Shown here in pieces: positions 46,777 through 58,435 of a stretch of DNA of 64,000 nt (positions within the stretch are counted from its first letter, which is position 1; every line of letters begins with the position of its first letter). This DNA is from Girardinichthys multiradiatus. Lineage: Eukaryota > Chordata > Actinopteri > Cyprinodontiformes > Goodeidae. The stretch is from the NCBI RefSeq assembly GCF_021462225.1, contig NC_061804.1, forward strand, positions 41,479,975 through 41,543,974. Reading direction: 5' to 3'. The notes under the pieces are model-generated. The model saw nothing but the letters and a program-made list of their open reading frames with translations. It had not been told where the DNA came from and did not search any database. Made by a program: the position numbers and the translations under genes.

Positions 46777-47157
46777 GACACTTTCACAGTGAGAACGTCG
46801 CAAGTTTTATAAGAAGAAAAGGATAAACGAGACGCACCTGTGCTGTAATAGTGACCATACAAATATAACTGTTTTATTTGTCTTTCTTTTGTTGACTTCA
46901 AGAGCTAAACCACCGAGAAAGAACTCTGAAAACCAGACACTCAGCTGACAGGCTGGGTGGACTCCTGCGGCAAGCTCCTCCCCTTCTCACTGCTCGCTCC
47001 GTCGCGGGGACGCGCCCGATTTTACCCGATCAGTTTTTGGCAGACCATCACTTTACGGCACAAGATCATTACATTACGGCACAACACCTCCATTCTTTTC
47101 TCCCCCCTTTTCCTTTTTGCCTCACCTCTTTCGTGCTTCCTATTATTTGCTTTTCGT
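46777..47157. repeat. Right arm of a large inverted repeat
   Basis: Mirror copy of 45709-46141, about 380 bp, lacking the 55-bp stretch and differing by scattered substitutions (for example CGTCCCCGCGACGG against CGCGTCCCCGCGACGG). The two arms plus spacer could fold into a long hairpin. The plus strand reads the same peptide in frame as the minus strand of the left arm. Confidence 0.85.
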
Positions 47158-47834
47158 TTCTGTCTCCGTAACAATTGAAATAATCCCAAACAGTTTCTAA
47201 TAAAGTTTGTTTTATAAATATCAAGCAGAGCATTAATGCGTTAGCCGTAAGTAAATGAAAGTAAATCTGTTGGGTTTTACACAATAATTCTGAGCGCTAC
47301 TCTGCTGAACAGGACACTGTTTAAAATAATAATAATAATAAAGCAAATAAAGTACAAGGTAAAAGTAATTATGGAAAAAGATGAAAATAAAACACCTTGA
47401 TGTGCTAATGGTGACTTCTGAATGGCAAGAAACTTAGCCCCAACGAAAGGGATGCGATCTCATTGAAGATGGGGAGGGAAATGGGCCTAAATACGGAGCT
47501 CACAAACTCAGTAGTCTTGAACACGGGAGTTAAAATAAGTCAAATATCTGTAAGATACTGGTCTGTAAGATCCACATAAAAGCTTCTCTTGAGCTGGGCT
47601 CAAGAGAAGCAGTGATGGAGTACTGAATGGAGAATGAATCAAAGTGTATTCAGTGTTGAATCTCTAATCTGCATTGAACCTGTGAAGTGACAAGACTTCA
47701 GGAGTGCAGCTGTAAAAAGGTAGTGACTAATATTACCACTATAGTAAACACACACATGGAGATCCTGGAGACGTTTCTCATTCTGTGGATGGAAAGCTGG
47801 TTCACTGCTGATCAGAACTGTACTGATTGTCAGG
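47158..47834. other. Intergenic with a small perfect hairpin
   Basis: No gene seen. At 47582-47610 GCTTCTCTTGAGC and its perfect reverse complement flank a 3-nt loop. No T-run suggests a terminator; significance unknown. Confidence 0.4.
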
Positions 47835-48380
47835 TGTTAGGAATAACCTTTATTAATATGCTTATAGCTGTTTTCATTTATACTATAATGAAATAAAGTA
47901 TAAGTTCTAATGTTTCCCTTTTGTTACAATAGGATAAGAATGCTCATCGACACACATTACAAGGAGAAATGGCCCAAGGTTTGTCATGAATGACCTGAAG
48001 CTGTGGCACTGGGGTTGATAGTGGAGCAACCGGTATAACTGGTTTGATTAGAAAGCCTCAACACACTTAGATTAAGGATGGACACCCGCTACTACACAAC
48101 CTAACATAGACACCACAATGGTGACATATATTCTACTGATAATCAATGAGGGAGGGCACATCCATTGCATTGGAGTGCCAGATATAAAAACTGCTATGTG
48201 ACCTTCTATCGAGGCTCTTCGTCATCCTCTAACAGACGGCAACTGTCCGAGACGGGAGCCCCAGCGTTGATCTCTGTAATCATTCCTCTGCCTTAATTTA
48301 GATTAAAAGAGCTAAAAGTTAGAAACTGGTTGAGGGGCTCCGAGGCGTCTGACCGCCAACAAGGTGCGGTAGCTCGGACA
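47835..48380 (+). mobile_element. Solo retroviral-type LTR (546 bp)
   Basis: Begins TGTTAGGAATAACC and ends GGTAGCTCGGACA (TG...CA), flanked on both sides by CAGG (47831-47834 and 48381-48384). A 4-bp target duplication around a lone LTR means integrase-mediated insertion followed by LTR-LTR recombination. It holds a TATA-like ATATAAAA at about 48182-48190 and an AATAAA at about 47892. It is the same family as the LTR at 58662-59230 on the opposite strand. Confidence 0.88.
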
Positions 48381-50257
48381 CAGGATAAGGCCTCTTGCTA
48401 TAAAGTGTTCACACAAACCAGATGACAAGACCAGCTAACATTTAAATAACATTACATTTTAGGGCATTTCTGTTCACATTCAATTCAATTCAAAAATACT
48501 TTATTTACATACATACTTCTTGTCCAGCTAAACTGAAAATACTAATTGAGAAAGCTGTTGATCTAGGAGGAATATTGACATCTGGTCATGCCTTAAACTG
48601 CTAGTAAATCTATAGGATTTAAATGTGGCTCCTTATCATTCCTAAGGCTTCTAGATCTACTTAACTGAGGGGGAAAACAGAAAGAATGTGTGTTTACAAA
48701 GACTCTGCTGTTAAGTAGGTTATCATTTTATTTATATAAAAAGCTAAATCAAAATTGCCCAAGAGATTATAAACACTGCAGAAAATAATGCTCTTATTTT
48801 GAAACTTCATTGCTCAGCTTGAGAATACACCAGTCTATAAAAAAATAAGACTGAAACACATTTTATTCCAAACCTGGCACAAGCATTTATTTGACATAAG
48901 CACTTTCAGTAAGAGTTAAATGAGCATGGTTCTAACTGCATGGTGGTAGCATTTTAGGATTGCATTTCCATATTGGTGGCATGCATTAGAGGCACATAAT
49001 TCACAGACTGTGCTGACAAACCCTGGTGCAGAGTGTTTGCCACATTTTATAATAATGCATAAAGTGAGAGTAAGCTAAAACAAAGCATGCTGTAGGTGAG
49101 CAGTTCTAACAGAACTGATATTTAAATGGGACACGAAGCTGCCCACACAAACACTGCTTCAACTACTACCTTAGGCCACTTCAGAGAAAGGTGGAGGTCT
49201 AATATTCTGTTCTATAGGGGCAACTAAAACATGGTCTACCACATTCTGAATGTACTAACTTTATATATTACAGATTTCTCAAGTTAAATCTAGTGCAGAT
49301 TAAAAAGGTTTTATTTCCAAATTATTTCTTTATCTCCCTGCTGACTGAGCCCAAATCTGGGATTACTGCATTTAATGCCACTTTCTAAGACATAGGAACC
49401 TATATGGCAGACTGTAAAAGCACACTCTTTAGAGACCTGCATGCTTTACAGGTGAGAGTTTAGTGCTGTACCAAGGGTAAGGCTTTGTGGAGCTTTTGTA
49501 GGAATTTTCCAGATCAAGGTCACAGTGTTAATACAACTGCTGAAGAAATATCGTCCCACACCCAGCATGTCTAACGAAACAAAGCAGCAGCAGTAGACAT
49601 GTGGTTGTCTCTCAGGCTGATACAGGCCCAGAGAGTTCCGAGAAGAATCTAAATAGGGGAAACGGTTGGAAATAACTGTGGGTGGAGATTCCTGCAATGT
49701 TACACCCAACCGAGCTGTCATTTCACCCTGTTCACCTATTTTACTGACAGAGCACCAGTGACATGGCAACAAGCTTTTACAGTGATACCAAAATAATATT
49801 ATTGATCCCAAGTGGAAATTTGATTGTAATGAAAGAAACAAAAAAATTATATCAGAGGCTTTGGACAATTCTGCAGTTTCAATTTTTCATAAAATGAGTG
49901 GGAACCCTCCACCAGTGAAACCAGCCACAGAACCAGAGCTGTGCTGCTAAGCCCTAGTTAAAATTACTTTTGAATTGAGGCAGCCTCTAGTTCTGTTTTC
50001 ATTTCATGGCATGAGGCAGATTCAAGCAATACCAAAACTAATGACACTTGTTTGACAGCATTGGTACACACCCCCATACCTTCTCAGAGGGATCATTCTG
50101 CATTCAGGTTTCAGAATAGACCTGCATGTGTCACTCAGAAGAAAACTACATGCATGCAGCTGAGGGATTTATAGATAAAATACTTTGTATTGTGTAGATA
50201 AGAGTGGAGTCATTTTATAAAACGAGCTGGAGAGGAGGAAGGCGGCATCACCAGGAC
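48381..50257. other. Region between the solo LTR and capns1
   Basis: The right part is likely the 3'UTR and downstream flank of capns1 (minus strand). The 140-codon minus ORF at 49446-49868 has no recognisable domain. A short L2-type AATTCAATTC tail lies at about 48478-48512. Confidence 0.35.
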
Positions 50258-53200
50258 TCAAGAGTACATGGTCAACTGAAGCCACTGGAATGACAAGAAA
50301 AGACAAACCAGTAGATTACTTCATGAAATCACTGAACCACAAAGCTAAAAAAAAAAAAAATCCACTGATACTTTGATTACTAAGTTCTTTGATTACATTA
50401 CCTCTTTAACATTGACCTTGATAGTCCCATTTTTATCCTTGTCCAGGGTTTGGAAGGCGCCTGCATCAGATGAAATATTAAGCCTTTAAGATAATGACTC
50501 GCTACCTTGATTAAGCCTCTAAAATAACAGACCGCCAACTCAGATCGACTTACGGCACATGGCATCAAGCCTCACAAGGCAGCCAATGTAGTTGTCAAAA
50601 TCCATGTTGCCGCTTTCATCACTATATCTACGAATGATCATCTTGAAGAGCTCGTCACTGAGAGGGAAGCCTGCAGCAGAGACAGATCAGATCAGTGTCT
50701 GCTACCACAAAGCAGCACCTACATGCGAGTAATGCAGAACTATCAAAAATAAAACCGCCGCCTTTAGAATCAGAGTTCACAAGTTGAGAGAAGATCGTAA
50801 TATGTATTATATCAGCATTAGTGGAGAAACTATAGGCAGCATTGTGACTGTGGAAGCAACTTCAAGGTAACCTGAAGCCTTTTAAAAAGACTTGCAGATG
50901 TATTCATGCCCCTAAACATGTTGGTTTAGATTTTTCTAGGTGACACTCTGAAGTTAGCAGCTATAGTTCTCTTACTGCTAGAAGAAAGATGTAATATCAC
51001 TGTGAGCTTGTTGGAAAATTAAGTAGATCCTCGAGGGTGGTGGACACCAACAAGATGTACCACAGTGTACCAATCCGCCTCAGCTGATCGCAAGTCGGTT
51101 GGATTATTTTCAAACAGAAACTTTGAGAGCACAGGAATTTACATCTATGATGCTGCTGCTCAGCTGACGTAAAATCCAGATGTTTACCCTGTTCTTGCCA
51201 AAGAGTCACAGCAGACCTGTCGGATTGATACAGCTGGCAGACTCAACAAGCGTAACATCACATGGACGCCGTTAGGCTGAACAGAACCAAACCAGCAGTG
51301 GTTTGTTGTGAAATAAGAAGCTTTTAATAGCCACCAACAGCATTCTAACAGTGAGTTCAGATTATTCCTAAAGTCAGCATGTCTGATTAGCAGTTAGTCT
51401 TCCACCACTCCAAGGACTCATTTCATTTCCAAAAAGTTCAGTGACAACATCTTTTTATTACAGCTAATAACTACATAGAGCTACACTACAAAAAAATCCA
51501 AACCAATCCTGTAAAGTTCCACATTTTGCCACATTGAAACCACAAACTTTAGTGTATTTTCTTGATTATATGTGATAGACTGCTACAAAATACAGCATAG
51601 ATGTGAATTTTAAGGAAAATGATGGTATTAATATTTTTTTACTGAATTAAAAAGCGTGACATGCCTCTGTACATTGAGTCCCCCAGAGTCGATACTTTGT
51701 AGAACCAGGGGGTGTGTCTCTAACAGCTTTGAACATCGACAGACTAAAATCCATGCCCAGTTCTTAGTAAAGTGGCTCATGTTCAGTCATCAGGGTCAGT
51801 TTCAGGCTGGAAGCTGAAGGTCCACCCCAGAGTCTCAAGGCTATTACAGCCTTCAGGATTCTCTGTATTCCCATCAACTGATCAGCTTCCCTGTCACCCA
51901 GCCCCACTACAGCCTGATGCTGCCACCACCATGTTTTAGAAGGGGATGGTGTGTTCAGAGTAACAAGCTGTGCTGCATCATTGTTCTTCAACTTTACAAT
52001 TATGAATGATTGTGTTGATCTATTGCATATAATCCCAATAAAATACATTAAAGTTTGTGGTTGTAACCAAAGTATAAATATAAGGTTAGAGCATAAATGG
52101 TGTACTACAACTCTAAAGCCCTCCAATGAGTGATGGAAAAGACTGAATGAACTGAAGACAGTTGTTTGCCACCAAGAGTGGAATAACTAGTTATAAGATT
52201 TATGGAACAATTACATTTCCACACATAGCGAGGTTGGTTAGCATTTTTCTCTTAATAAAAAAGGAATTCATCATTTAAAGTCATTTCGTCTTTACAGGAG
52301 TTTGCTTTGATACCGAACTCGTTCGTTTTTGATCATTTGACCCATTTATGCATAAAAAAACCCCCAAAAAAAACAAAGGAAATGTGTACGGGGCCATATA
52401 TTTTTTTCACATCACTATATAGAATGAGAGAAAGTAAACCCTCACCAGCAGCTCTAAAGGCACCTGGCAGCTCATCTGCACCGATGACACCAGAGCGGTC
52501 TGCATCATATTGCTTGTACACACCCTAAAGAATAACGGCACAAATATTTAGATCAGATTCCTGGTTGGCCGGCTCACTACCTAGAAAGAGTAGAAGAAAC
52601 AAACAAAAACCATCTGGGAACGCAGGCAGCAGTCATACAGACAACTGCTTTAATCCAAAATACACGAGCAGACATTTGGGAAATGCAATCATGTGTTCCA
52701 ACAGCTGAGCATGTAAAGAAAGCACACTGATCCCAGCTCTGTCTATTCAAAACAGACACATGTAAATTATCCAGAAGTTTGGCACGGTGTACATTCAAAT
52801 CAGTTGATAGCATATCCATTTCTGCTCCTTCCCACTGTGTTCACTGCTGCTGTAAACGATTAACACTGTGGCCATACACATGTAGCCCCACAACACATAA
52901 TTAGGTGGGAGGAACAAAAGCAAAAAGCCCAGCGCTACCTACCTGCCATTTCTTTATGTTGTTCCAGAGGTGTTTGAATTCATGGAAGCCAAGTTTCCCA
53001 GTGCTGTCCGACTGAAAGACTATTAAGGAAATGAAGCAGAAGGTCCCAAGCATTTGGCTCCAACCTGACCTACCACTATACTGTTTATTTGTGTTGGAAC
53101 CACAGCCATGGGTACAACAAGATAAGAACTTTTCTGGAACTTTCAAAATAAATCGCATTAACCTACTTCCAGCACAGGCAGAAACGGGGGTAACAGCGGA

Positions 53201-55978
53201 CTTCCCGTAAAGTCATTGTCCGAATAAAAATCCCGCTTTTGCAACAAGCTGACCTCTTCCACAATCTGGCGATCATATGCACTAAGTTAAGTAGGAATGA
53301 ACTGCTGTTTGTGTATCTGGTATTCATTCATGAACGGTGGTAATTAAGGTACAAGCGTTGCTTGACTTTTCTCTCTGAGGTCAACAGAAGCAAACTGTTC
53401 CAGAGAGTTCCCAGCAGAGACCCTGTCTCTACGATGCCGAGTGGAGCAGTTTTCCCGGTCTGAAGGAAGGAAGGACAACGGGACCGCATCACCGTGGTTA
53501 CAGCTGTAACGTGCAGTTTGGCCGGCCGACAGAACGAGCCGCCCCACCCCACAGCTACGGAGGTTAGCTGCAGTTAACCCTTTGTTCACTGTGGAAGATC
53601 TCTTTAACTCCGTCGCCTCGGACCACTTTTCCTCAGCACGGTTAACGTAAGAGGCTGTGTTTTGGGCAGAGAGAAGTAGTTTAGAATGAAATAATCCAAA
53701 CATTTTTCGTTTTATGACGTTTGGTTTTGTTTGTGTTGAAAACTCAGCCATCTTATTGCTAGCAGATTATCTCCTCAGCACATGTGTTCAGTTTGTGTTC
53801 TGTGTTTGTGTTTTTTTTTTAAAGTTAAAAACAAACTTTATTTAAAGAGTGATTTTAAACACAGACGATCGGCCGTAACGCGCCATCCATGCTTATGCAT
53901 TTTAACCCTTTTATTAATGGTATTTTAAAGGTATGCGTTTGATTCTGATGATAAGCTATAAACTTCTGTTGTTAGCTTTAACAGCTAAGAACACGTTTGC
54001 CTACTAAAGATCATTTACCCAAAAAAGGTCATTAGTTTTCAATCCAGTAAATAATAGTTCCCTAAATATTATTTTACTAAACTTGAAAACTAAGTAAACA
54101 CCATTAAGCCCCATTTCTCCTGAAAGATTTGGCTCTTTTCCAAAATACTCCCTTAATAATATTTCTTTAAATATTATTTCAATAAATAAAGGCAGCTAAT
54201 TAGACACCGTTGAGAATTAGTCATCCAGAAGGTTGGTTTTATTCAGCAGATCATTCTTTGAAACATTATTTTATTAAAATAATATTTTATCTGATCTTGC
54301 ATTGTGAAGGGTTGTCTAAATGTTGCTGATTATTGCCTAAGTTGGTTCCAAGACTAACTTAACTTCACTTCCAGATTCTTCAAGATAATCCTTGGTTCTC
54401 AAACATAAACATTGCATGGTAATGTTGCATCACTCTTTTGGTCATAATTTCCAATCATCTTTAATCAACTTGTTTATATTGTACATAGCCCATTAGTCTT
54501 CATTATTCTTTCATTCTGCTTGGTAGTTTAGTTGAATTGTTTTAGCATAGTAAAGAGTTTGTTGATTGAAATATGTTTGACTTTGAGTTGACTTATTTTT
54601 GTTAATAAATTCTTGTATTTTAAGAAATTGTGTGAATTCATTCCATATATGTGCAGAGTTTATGCTGTTCAATAATGTCAGAGCTCGTCTCACACCTTTC
54701 TATTCTGTCCTAATACCATCGCCTTACTGGGCTGGTATTCACAGGACAATCCTTAACAGACCGAAATATTATTTGATAAAATATTAAAATATTAAATAAT
54801 ATATTCACATTCATAATTACATTTGCCAAAGATGTGTTTTTTAGAGAATTCACACTGCATACATAAAGTTGTTTGGTTTCTTTTACCAAGTAACGAGAAC
54901 ACATGACAGAGAGGATACATCCATGACAGCCACCATGCTCCTGCAGGATTCAATGGAGAAACCATCTGTCTTCAGGTCTCCGTCTAAAATAAATGTCAAT
55001 GACTGTTGGAAAGATCTTAACGAGATAGATACACTGACATAAAAGGTATTGTTAAGACTGGAGTAACAGTACTGCCCAATTAAAGGCCTTAAAATGCATA
55101 GATATGTGGTTGAGGTGAATTTCACATGCAAAAAAAAAAATGGAACCAGAGCTTACGCTTTGAGATGATCTTGTTCAGGATGTTCATTAGCTCATTTGGG
55201 CTCACCTCCATGTCCTGTATGATAGTAAGGAGAAGGAGAAAGAGTTGTCAAGATGTGAAAAGGTGATGGCAATTTGAACCATTGAATCACCAGAAAAGCA
55301 AAGGGGTGGTCAGGTAGATGAGACACTCACATCTCCAGCGAGTTGCTGGAAGACTCTGCGGAACTGTTGCTCCTCATCACTTTCATGCCTTTCTGCATAT
55401 GCCACTGGCCCGCGTGGAGGAGGCTGTGGGACAGAGAAATGAGCAGACATAATGACTGGCAGAAGGTAGAGATTGACCAATCAACCAGCCAATTTTCCCT
55501 TGATCAGCAGGTCAAATACAGAAAAATCAGATTTTTTCCCCCCCTTTTTAATAAATGGATCAAAACTAAAACTCCCAAAATGTTTAACTATGCAAGACAT
55601 TAGCTAAAATTCTGCACTTTGAGGCACTTGTTTTGAAACCACTAAAAATTACAACTACCTCTGTCAAAGAACCTAGAACACGTTTTTCTCTTATGTGGTA
55701 AAGTTCTTAGGGAAAAAAAGCTAATGGAAATAGGTCTGGAAAAGCCTGTAGGTTGCATTGCTAGCAGACATAGCTGGTCACATCATGCACTTACAGGATT
55801 TGCGGGCACGAACTGGTTAGGATCAATGTTGCTGCAAAAAAAAAAAAAAAAAGATCAGAGATGATCATGACTGTTGGAGCAACAAAAGAGCTTAGATTTA
55901 CATTATGTGGATTAATTGTTCAGATTCTCACCTGACAACATCAACGATGCCGCCGACAACTTTCTTGAGAAAGAACAT
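50258..55978 (-). CDS. capns1: Calpain small subunit 1, complete
   Basis: Regulatory subunit that pairs with calpain-1/-2 through its penta-EF-hand domain, in the cytosol. Ten coding exons on the minus strand: 55978-55932, 55831-55795, 55423-55331, 55214-55157, 54983-54919, 53011-52943, 52524-52446, 50670-50554, 50460-50402 and 50284-50258. All have AG/GT borders and keep frame over 651 bp, for 216 residues. Visible: N-terminus MFFLKKVVGGIVDVVS without the long glycine runs of mammalian CAPNS1 (268 residues), a proline patch, and EF-hands near 50-70, 100-111 (DSDSTGKLGFHE), 130-141 (DADRSGVIGADE), 167-178 (DESGNMDFDNYI) and 195-206 (DKDKNGTIKVNV). The C-terminus WLQLTMYS is identical to that of mammals. 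The exon 1 acceptor (TTGACAG) 3 bp before the ATG implies an upstream non-coding exon. Fish a/b paralogue not decided. Confidence 0.95.
50671..52445. other. capns1 intron with a Tc1-type fragment
   Basis: Intron between exons 8 and 7. The part around 51505-51965 is listed separately; otherwise nothing recognised. Confidence 0.5.
51505..51965 (-). mobile_element. Tc1/mariner-like relic
   Basis: Has ATTTTGCCACATTGAAACCACAAA at the left, and GATACTTTGTAGAACCAG, CCTGATGCTGCCACCACCATG and GATGGTGTGTTCAGAGT at the right. These are common in teleost Tc1-type elements read antisense to the transposase. Strand is assigned from that. No ORF survives. Confidence 0.6.
52525..52942. other. capns1 intron between exons 7 and 6
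   Basis: About 420 bp, AT-rich, with no repeat or ORF of note. Confidence 0.5.
53012..54918. other. capns1 intron between exons 6 and 5
   Basis: 1.9 kb. The left third (53160-53760) is unusually G+C/CpG rich and holds a 135-residue minus ORF (separate entry). The right part is AT-rich without a gene. Confidence 0.5.
53344..53751 (-). CDS. Unrecognised 135-residue ORF in a CpG-rich patch of a capns1 intron
   Basis: Starts in a good vertebrate context (AAGATGG) with MAEFSTQTKPNVIKRKMFGL and stops at 53344. I recognise no domain, signal peptide or membrane segment; the composition is serine/arginine rich in the middle. The patch has many CpGs (CGGCCGGCC, CGCGT-like spots) where the rest of the intron is AT-rich. 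It could be an alternative first exon of capns1, the start of a nested gene, or chance. No neighbouring splice pair confirms it. Confidence 0.25.
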   Translation of the reverse strand: MAEFSTQTKPNVIKRKMFGLFHSKLLLSAQNTASYVNRAEEKWSEATELKRSSTVNKGLTAANLRSCGVGRLVLSAGQTARYSCNHGDAVPLSFLPSDRENCSTRHRRDRVSAGNSLEQFASVDLREKSQATLVP

Positions 55979-56755
55979 CTTCTGTCAACAACAAATAAAC
56001 AGCAAAACACGAATTTGAGGCTTTTTCACTTAGGATCTGAAATCAAAGGTGTGACTAAAAGTAATAGCTGCAGGATGTGTCTGCTTTGTGCACAGCTCTA
56101 CATCTTACAATGATGACTTAGTTAAAACTCCCAAGCAAACACTGATCAGGCCTGTGTGCTGGTTTGTTTGACAGGATTTCCTGTCTACCAAACGGCAACC
56201 GGCTTGCACTTATCAGTCCAACTATAGCACCGTCAGTTGGTCTTGTTAGTCACAACTAGCATTTCCTCTGCCTTCTTCACAGCCACAGTGCAATTAGGCA
56301 TGAATGAACACGCCCCACAGCCCCTCTTCAAACACTTCCTGTTATGGACGAAAAAACTACGTCGGACGCAGATTGAAGAAAAAACCTTCCTAAATTAAGC
56401 AGGGTTATAGCGACATGGCTGCGCTTAAACACAAGTTAAATCTGTACGGTTACATGCGAATACGTGATGTTTGCCTGAAAGTTTAGCTTTGGTTAGATTA
56501 TGCCTTCTAACAAGTCGACAACATCCCTTAACAAGCTTTAACCCCCCGTCTAAACTATAAACCTGCTGATTAGACAGCTTAAGTTTAAGACATAATACCC
56601 CAACCCAAAGCAGCTAATCAAGTTGAGCTTTAGCTGTGCAGATATCACCTAACGCACCAACTTTAACGCATAATTATAGAAAACTGCACAAACATGGGTT
56701 AACATCAGCCTCGCACTTCCGGTCTACTTCCACTCGATATTTAAGCAGTAGTTAC

Positions 56756-56840
56756 CGTGTGGCTGAAGGGATATAACAACTTGACTCCAGTTGTTCTGTC
56801 CGAACCTTAGCGTGACTACCAGCAACGTCAGTGAGGACCA
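56756..56840 (-). promoter_or_regulatory. Probable capns1 non-coding first exon and promoter
   Basis: The minus strand shows a CpG-bearing stretch ending in a donor (CACACG|GTAAC at 56756) about 780 bp upstream of the ATG exon. The ATG exon is preceded by a clean acceptor, so a spliced leader is needed. The start site and extent (to about 56900) are estimates. Confidence 0.4.
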
Positions 56841-56961
56841 GGATCTGGGAACATGCGTCAACTTGACGCAGCAGCAGAGAAAATCTGGGAGGCGACAGGA
56901 AACGTCACAGCTGCTTCCGCTTTTCTTCTGACAAAATAAAAGACATTCCTCCTTCTTATAT

Positions 56962-57288
56962 ATGCGTGCTTCTCAATACAGTAAGGTATTTAATAATTTT
57001 GATGATTATAACAGCTTATTAAAACAAAAATTCATTTTTTTTGTGGAAAATTTGCATACCAATAAAGAAGGATTATTAATGCAGATTACTGAAAATGATC
57101 TACATGCACTGGACACTATGTGCAATCAGATCCCTCCTTTAGTATCAATTGATGATCAGCACCATGATGTTATGCGTGAATTGTGTTGGTGGCTAGGGAC
57201 CAGCATTCCTACAAAGAAACAAATGGTTTTGGCTCTGAATGTTTTTTCCCCCAAATGCAAGGAAGGAAGACATTTGAAATACATTTAA
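56962..57288 (+). CDS. Unrecognised 108-residue ORF divergent from capns1
   Basis: An uninterrupted frame with coding-like composition: FFVENLHTNKEGLLMQIT, PPLVSIDDQHHDVMRELCWW and KKQMVLALNVFSPKCKEG, ending in a stop at 57286-57288. No family recognised. It starts about 100 bp from the capns1 5' end in the opposite direction and could share that promoter, or be a remnant of a mobile element since the sequence to its right is ERV and LINE debris. It is mostly hydrophilic, with no membrane segment. Confidence 0.35.
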   Translation: MRASQYSKVFNNFDDYNSLLKQKFIFFVENLHTNKEGLLMQITENDLHALDTMCNQIPPLVSIDDQHHDVMRELCWWLGTSIPTKKQMVLALNVFSPKCKEGRHLKYI

Positions 57289-57539
57289 CTTGAAGCCTGC
57301 ATCCAAAAAAGTGTCATTAGAATCCATATGTCTATTTTAAAAATAAGCATTTTTGTTTGCATTAATTTGGCTTTGTTGCACTTTGTCTCAGCTCAGTAGT
57401 CACCTAGTTTGGTTCCTAACAGTTTTTTGTTTTTTTTCCAAAGTTAGAGATATGCAAATAAGAGTCCTGGGAGAGAAGAAATGTATTTTTTTCTGCAACA
57501 AAAAAAGCTGAGCTGAGCTGCTTCCATGCAATCAAATTC

Positions 57540-57785
57540 AATAGATTTTTTCCAGCTTATTTCACTGAGGGTATCTGGACTGTTTTGTCAAAATAAACAT
57601 AACTGCCTGCAGCCCTCAGTGTGTGCACCCCCTCTGTTTCCCATAGAACAGACCTATGCTGATGTGTCTGAAATTTAAATGATTAAAACATCGCAAATAG
57701 ATAATAATGGCCTGTTGAAAAATTCAATAGATTTTTTCCAGCTTATTTCACTAAGGGTATCTGAACTGTTTTGTCAAAATAAATA
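57540..57785. mobile_element. ERV-derived 123-bp insert flanked by 60-bp direct repeats
   Basis: 57601-57722 is almost identical to 60291-60414 (3' untranslated part of an ERV), beginning AACTGCCTGCAGCCCTCAGT and ending in a GCCTGTTGAAAA tract. It is flanked by two near-identical copies of about 60 bp (TTTTTTCCAGCTTATTTCAC, 57545-57600 and 57725-57784). Confidence 0.75.
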
Positions 57786-57939
57786 TCACTGTGAAATCTA
57801 AATAAGAAAATAAACAAAAGGCTTACAGGAAAAAAGAAAGATAAAATAACAAGGAAAATAAAATAAAGTTCTAAAAGAATATGGATGTACATTTTTATCA
57901 CCTTAAATTCATCTTTTCACTGACAATATTGTCAGAGAA

Positions 57940-58435
57940 ATTTTTATTGTCCACTTTCATGCTCTCTGCTACATTCTCATACTACTCTCCAATTTTGCGT
58001 TATTTGCTGTTATTTCATCTTTTAACTTTATGTTCTCTCTGTTTTTCCCTTCCTGGAAGCTACATCTGACCTGGTTCTGTGTTTATCTGTGGGACCTTCC
58101 TGGAGGGGGACATCGGCCAAGCTGCTGCTGCCAACATCTTCATGTTCTCCTTCTACAGGTGATAGACATGGCTCCGTCTTTCAGTGTTTAACCTGTCCAG
58201 TGTTAACCTAGACATAGCTACTGGCTGAGCTTCTACTGAGACTAACTCTATGTGCTTTCTTTCAGACTCTAGGCTTGATAACTGGCTAGAGTTCATCTGC
58301 TTAGCTGTCTTTCTCTCCTAGATGAAGCCACTAAAGGTTTTCATATCCACTGTTGCTACATGCTCAGTATGAGGATTTGCTGCAAAGTCAATGCAAGCGA
58401 CTGTCCACTGTCTCTACATGCTCAGATATTATCGA
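57940..58435 (+). mobile_element. L2-type LINE 3'-end fragment
   Basis: Matches 38510-39110 in order: TCTGCTACATTCTCATACTA, TGGAGGGGGACATCGGCC, CTACTGGCTGAGCTTCTACT and CTCTACATGCTCA. It is cut off before the terminal AATTG tail. Confidence 0.7.

Noticed and set aside
47582..47610. Hairpin as a transcription terminator
   Set aside because: Perfect stem but no T-run, and the genome is eukaryotic, where such terminators do not apply.
49446..49868. 140-codon minus ORF downstream of capns1
   Set aside because: Lies in the probable 3'UTR/flank; no start context or domain; likely chance.
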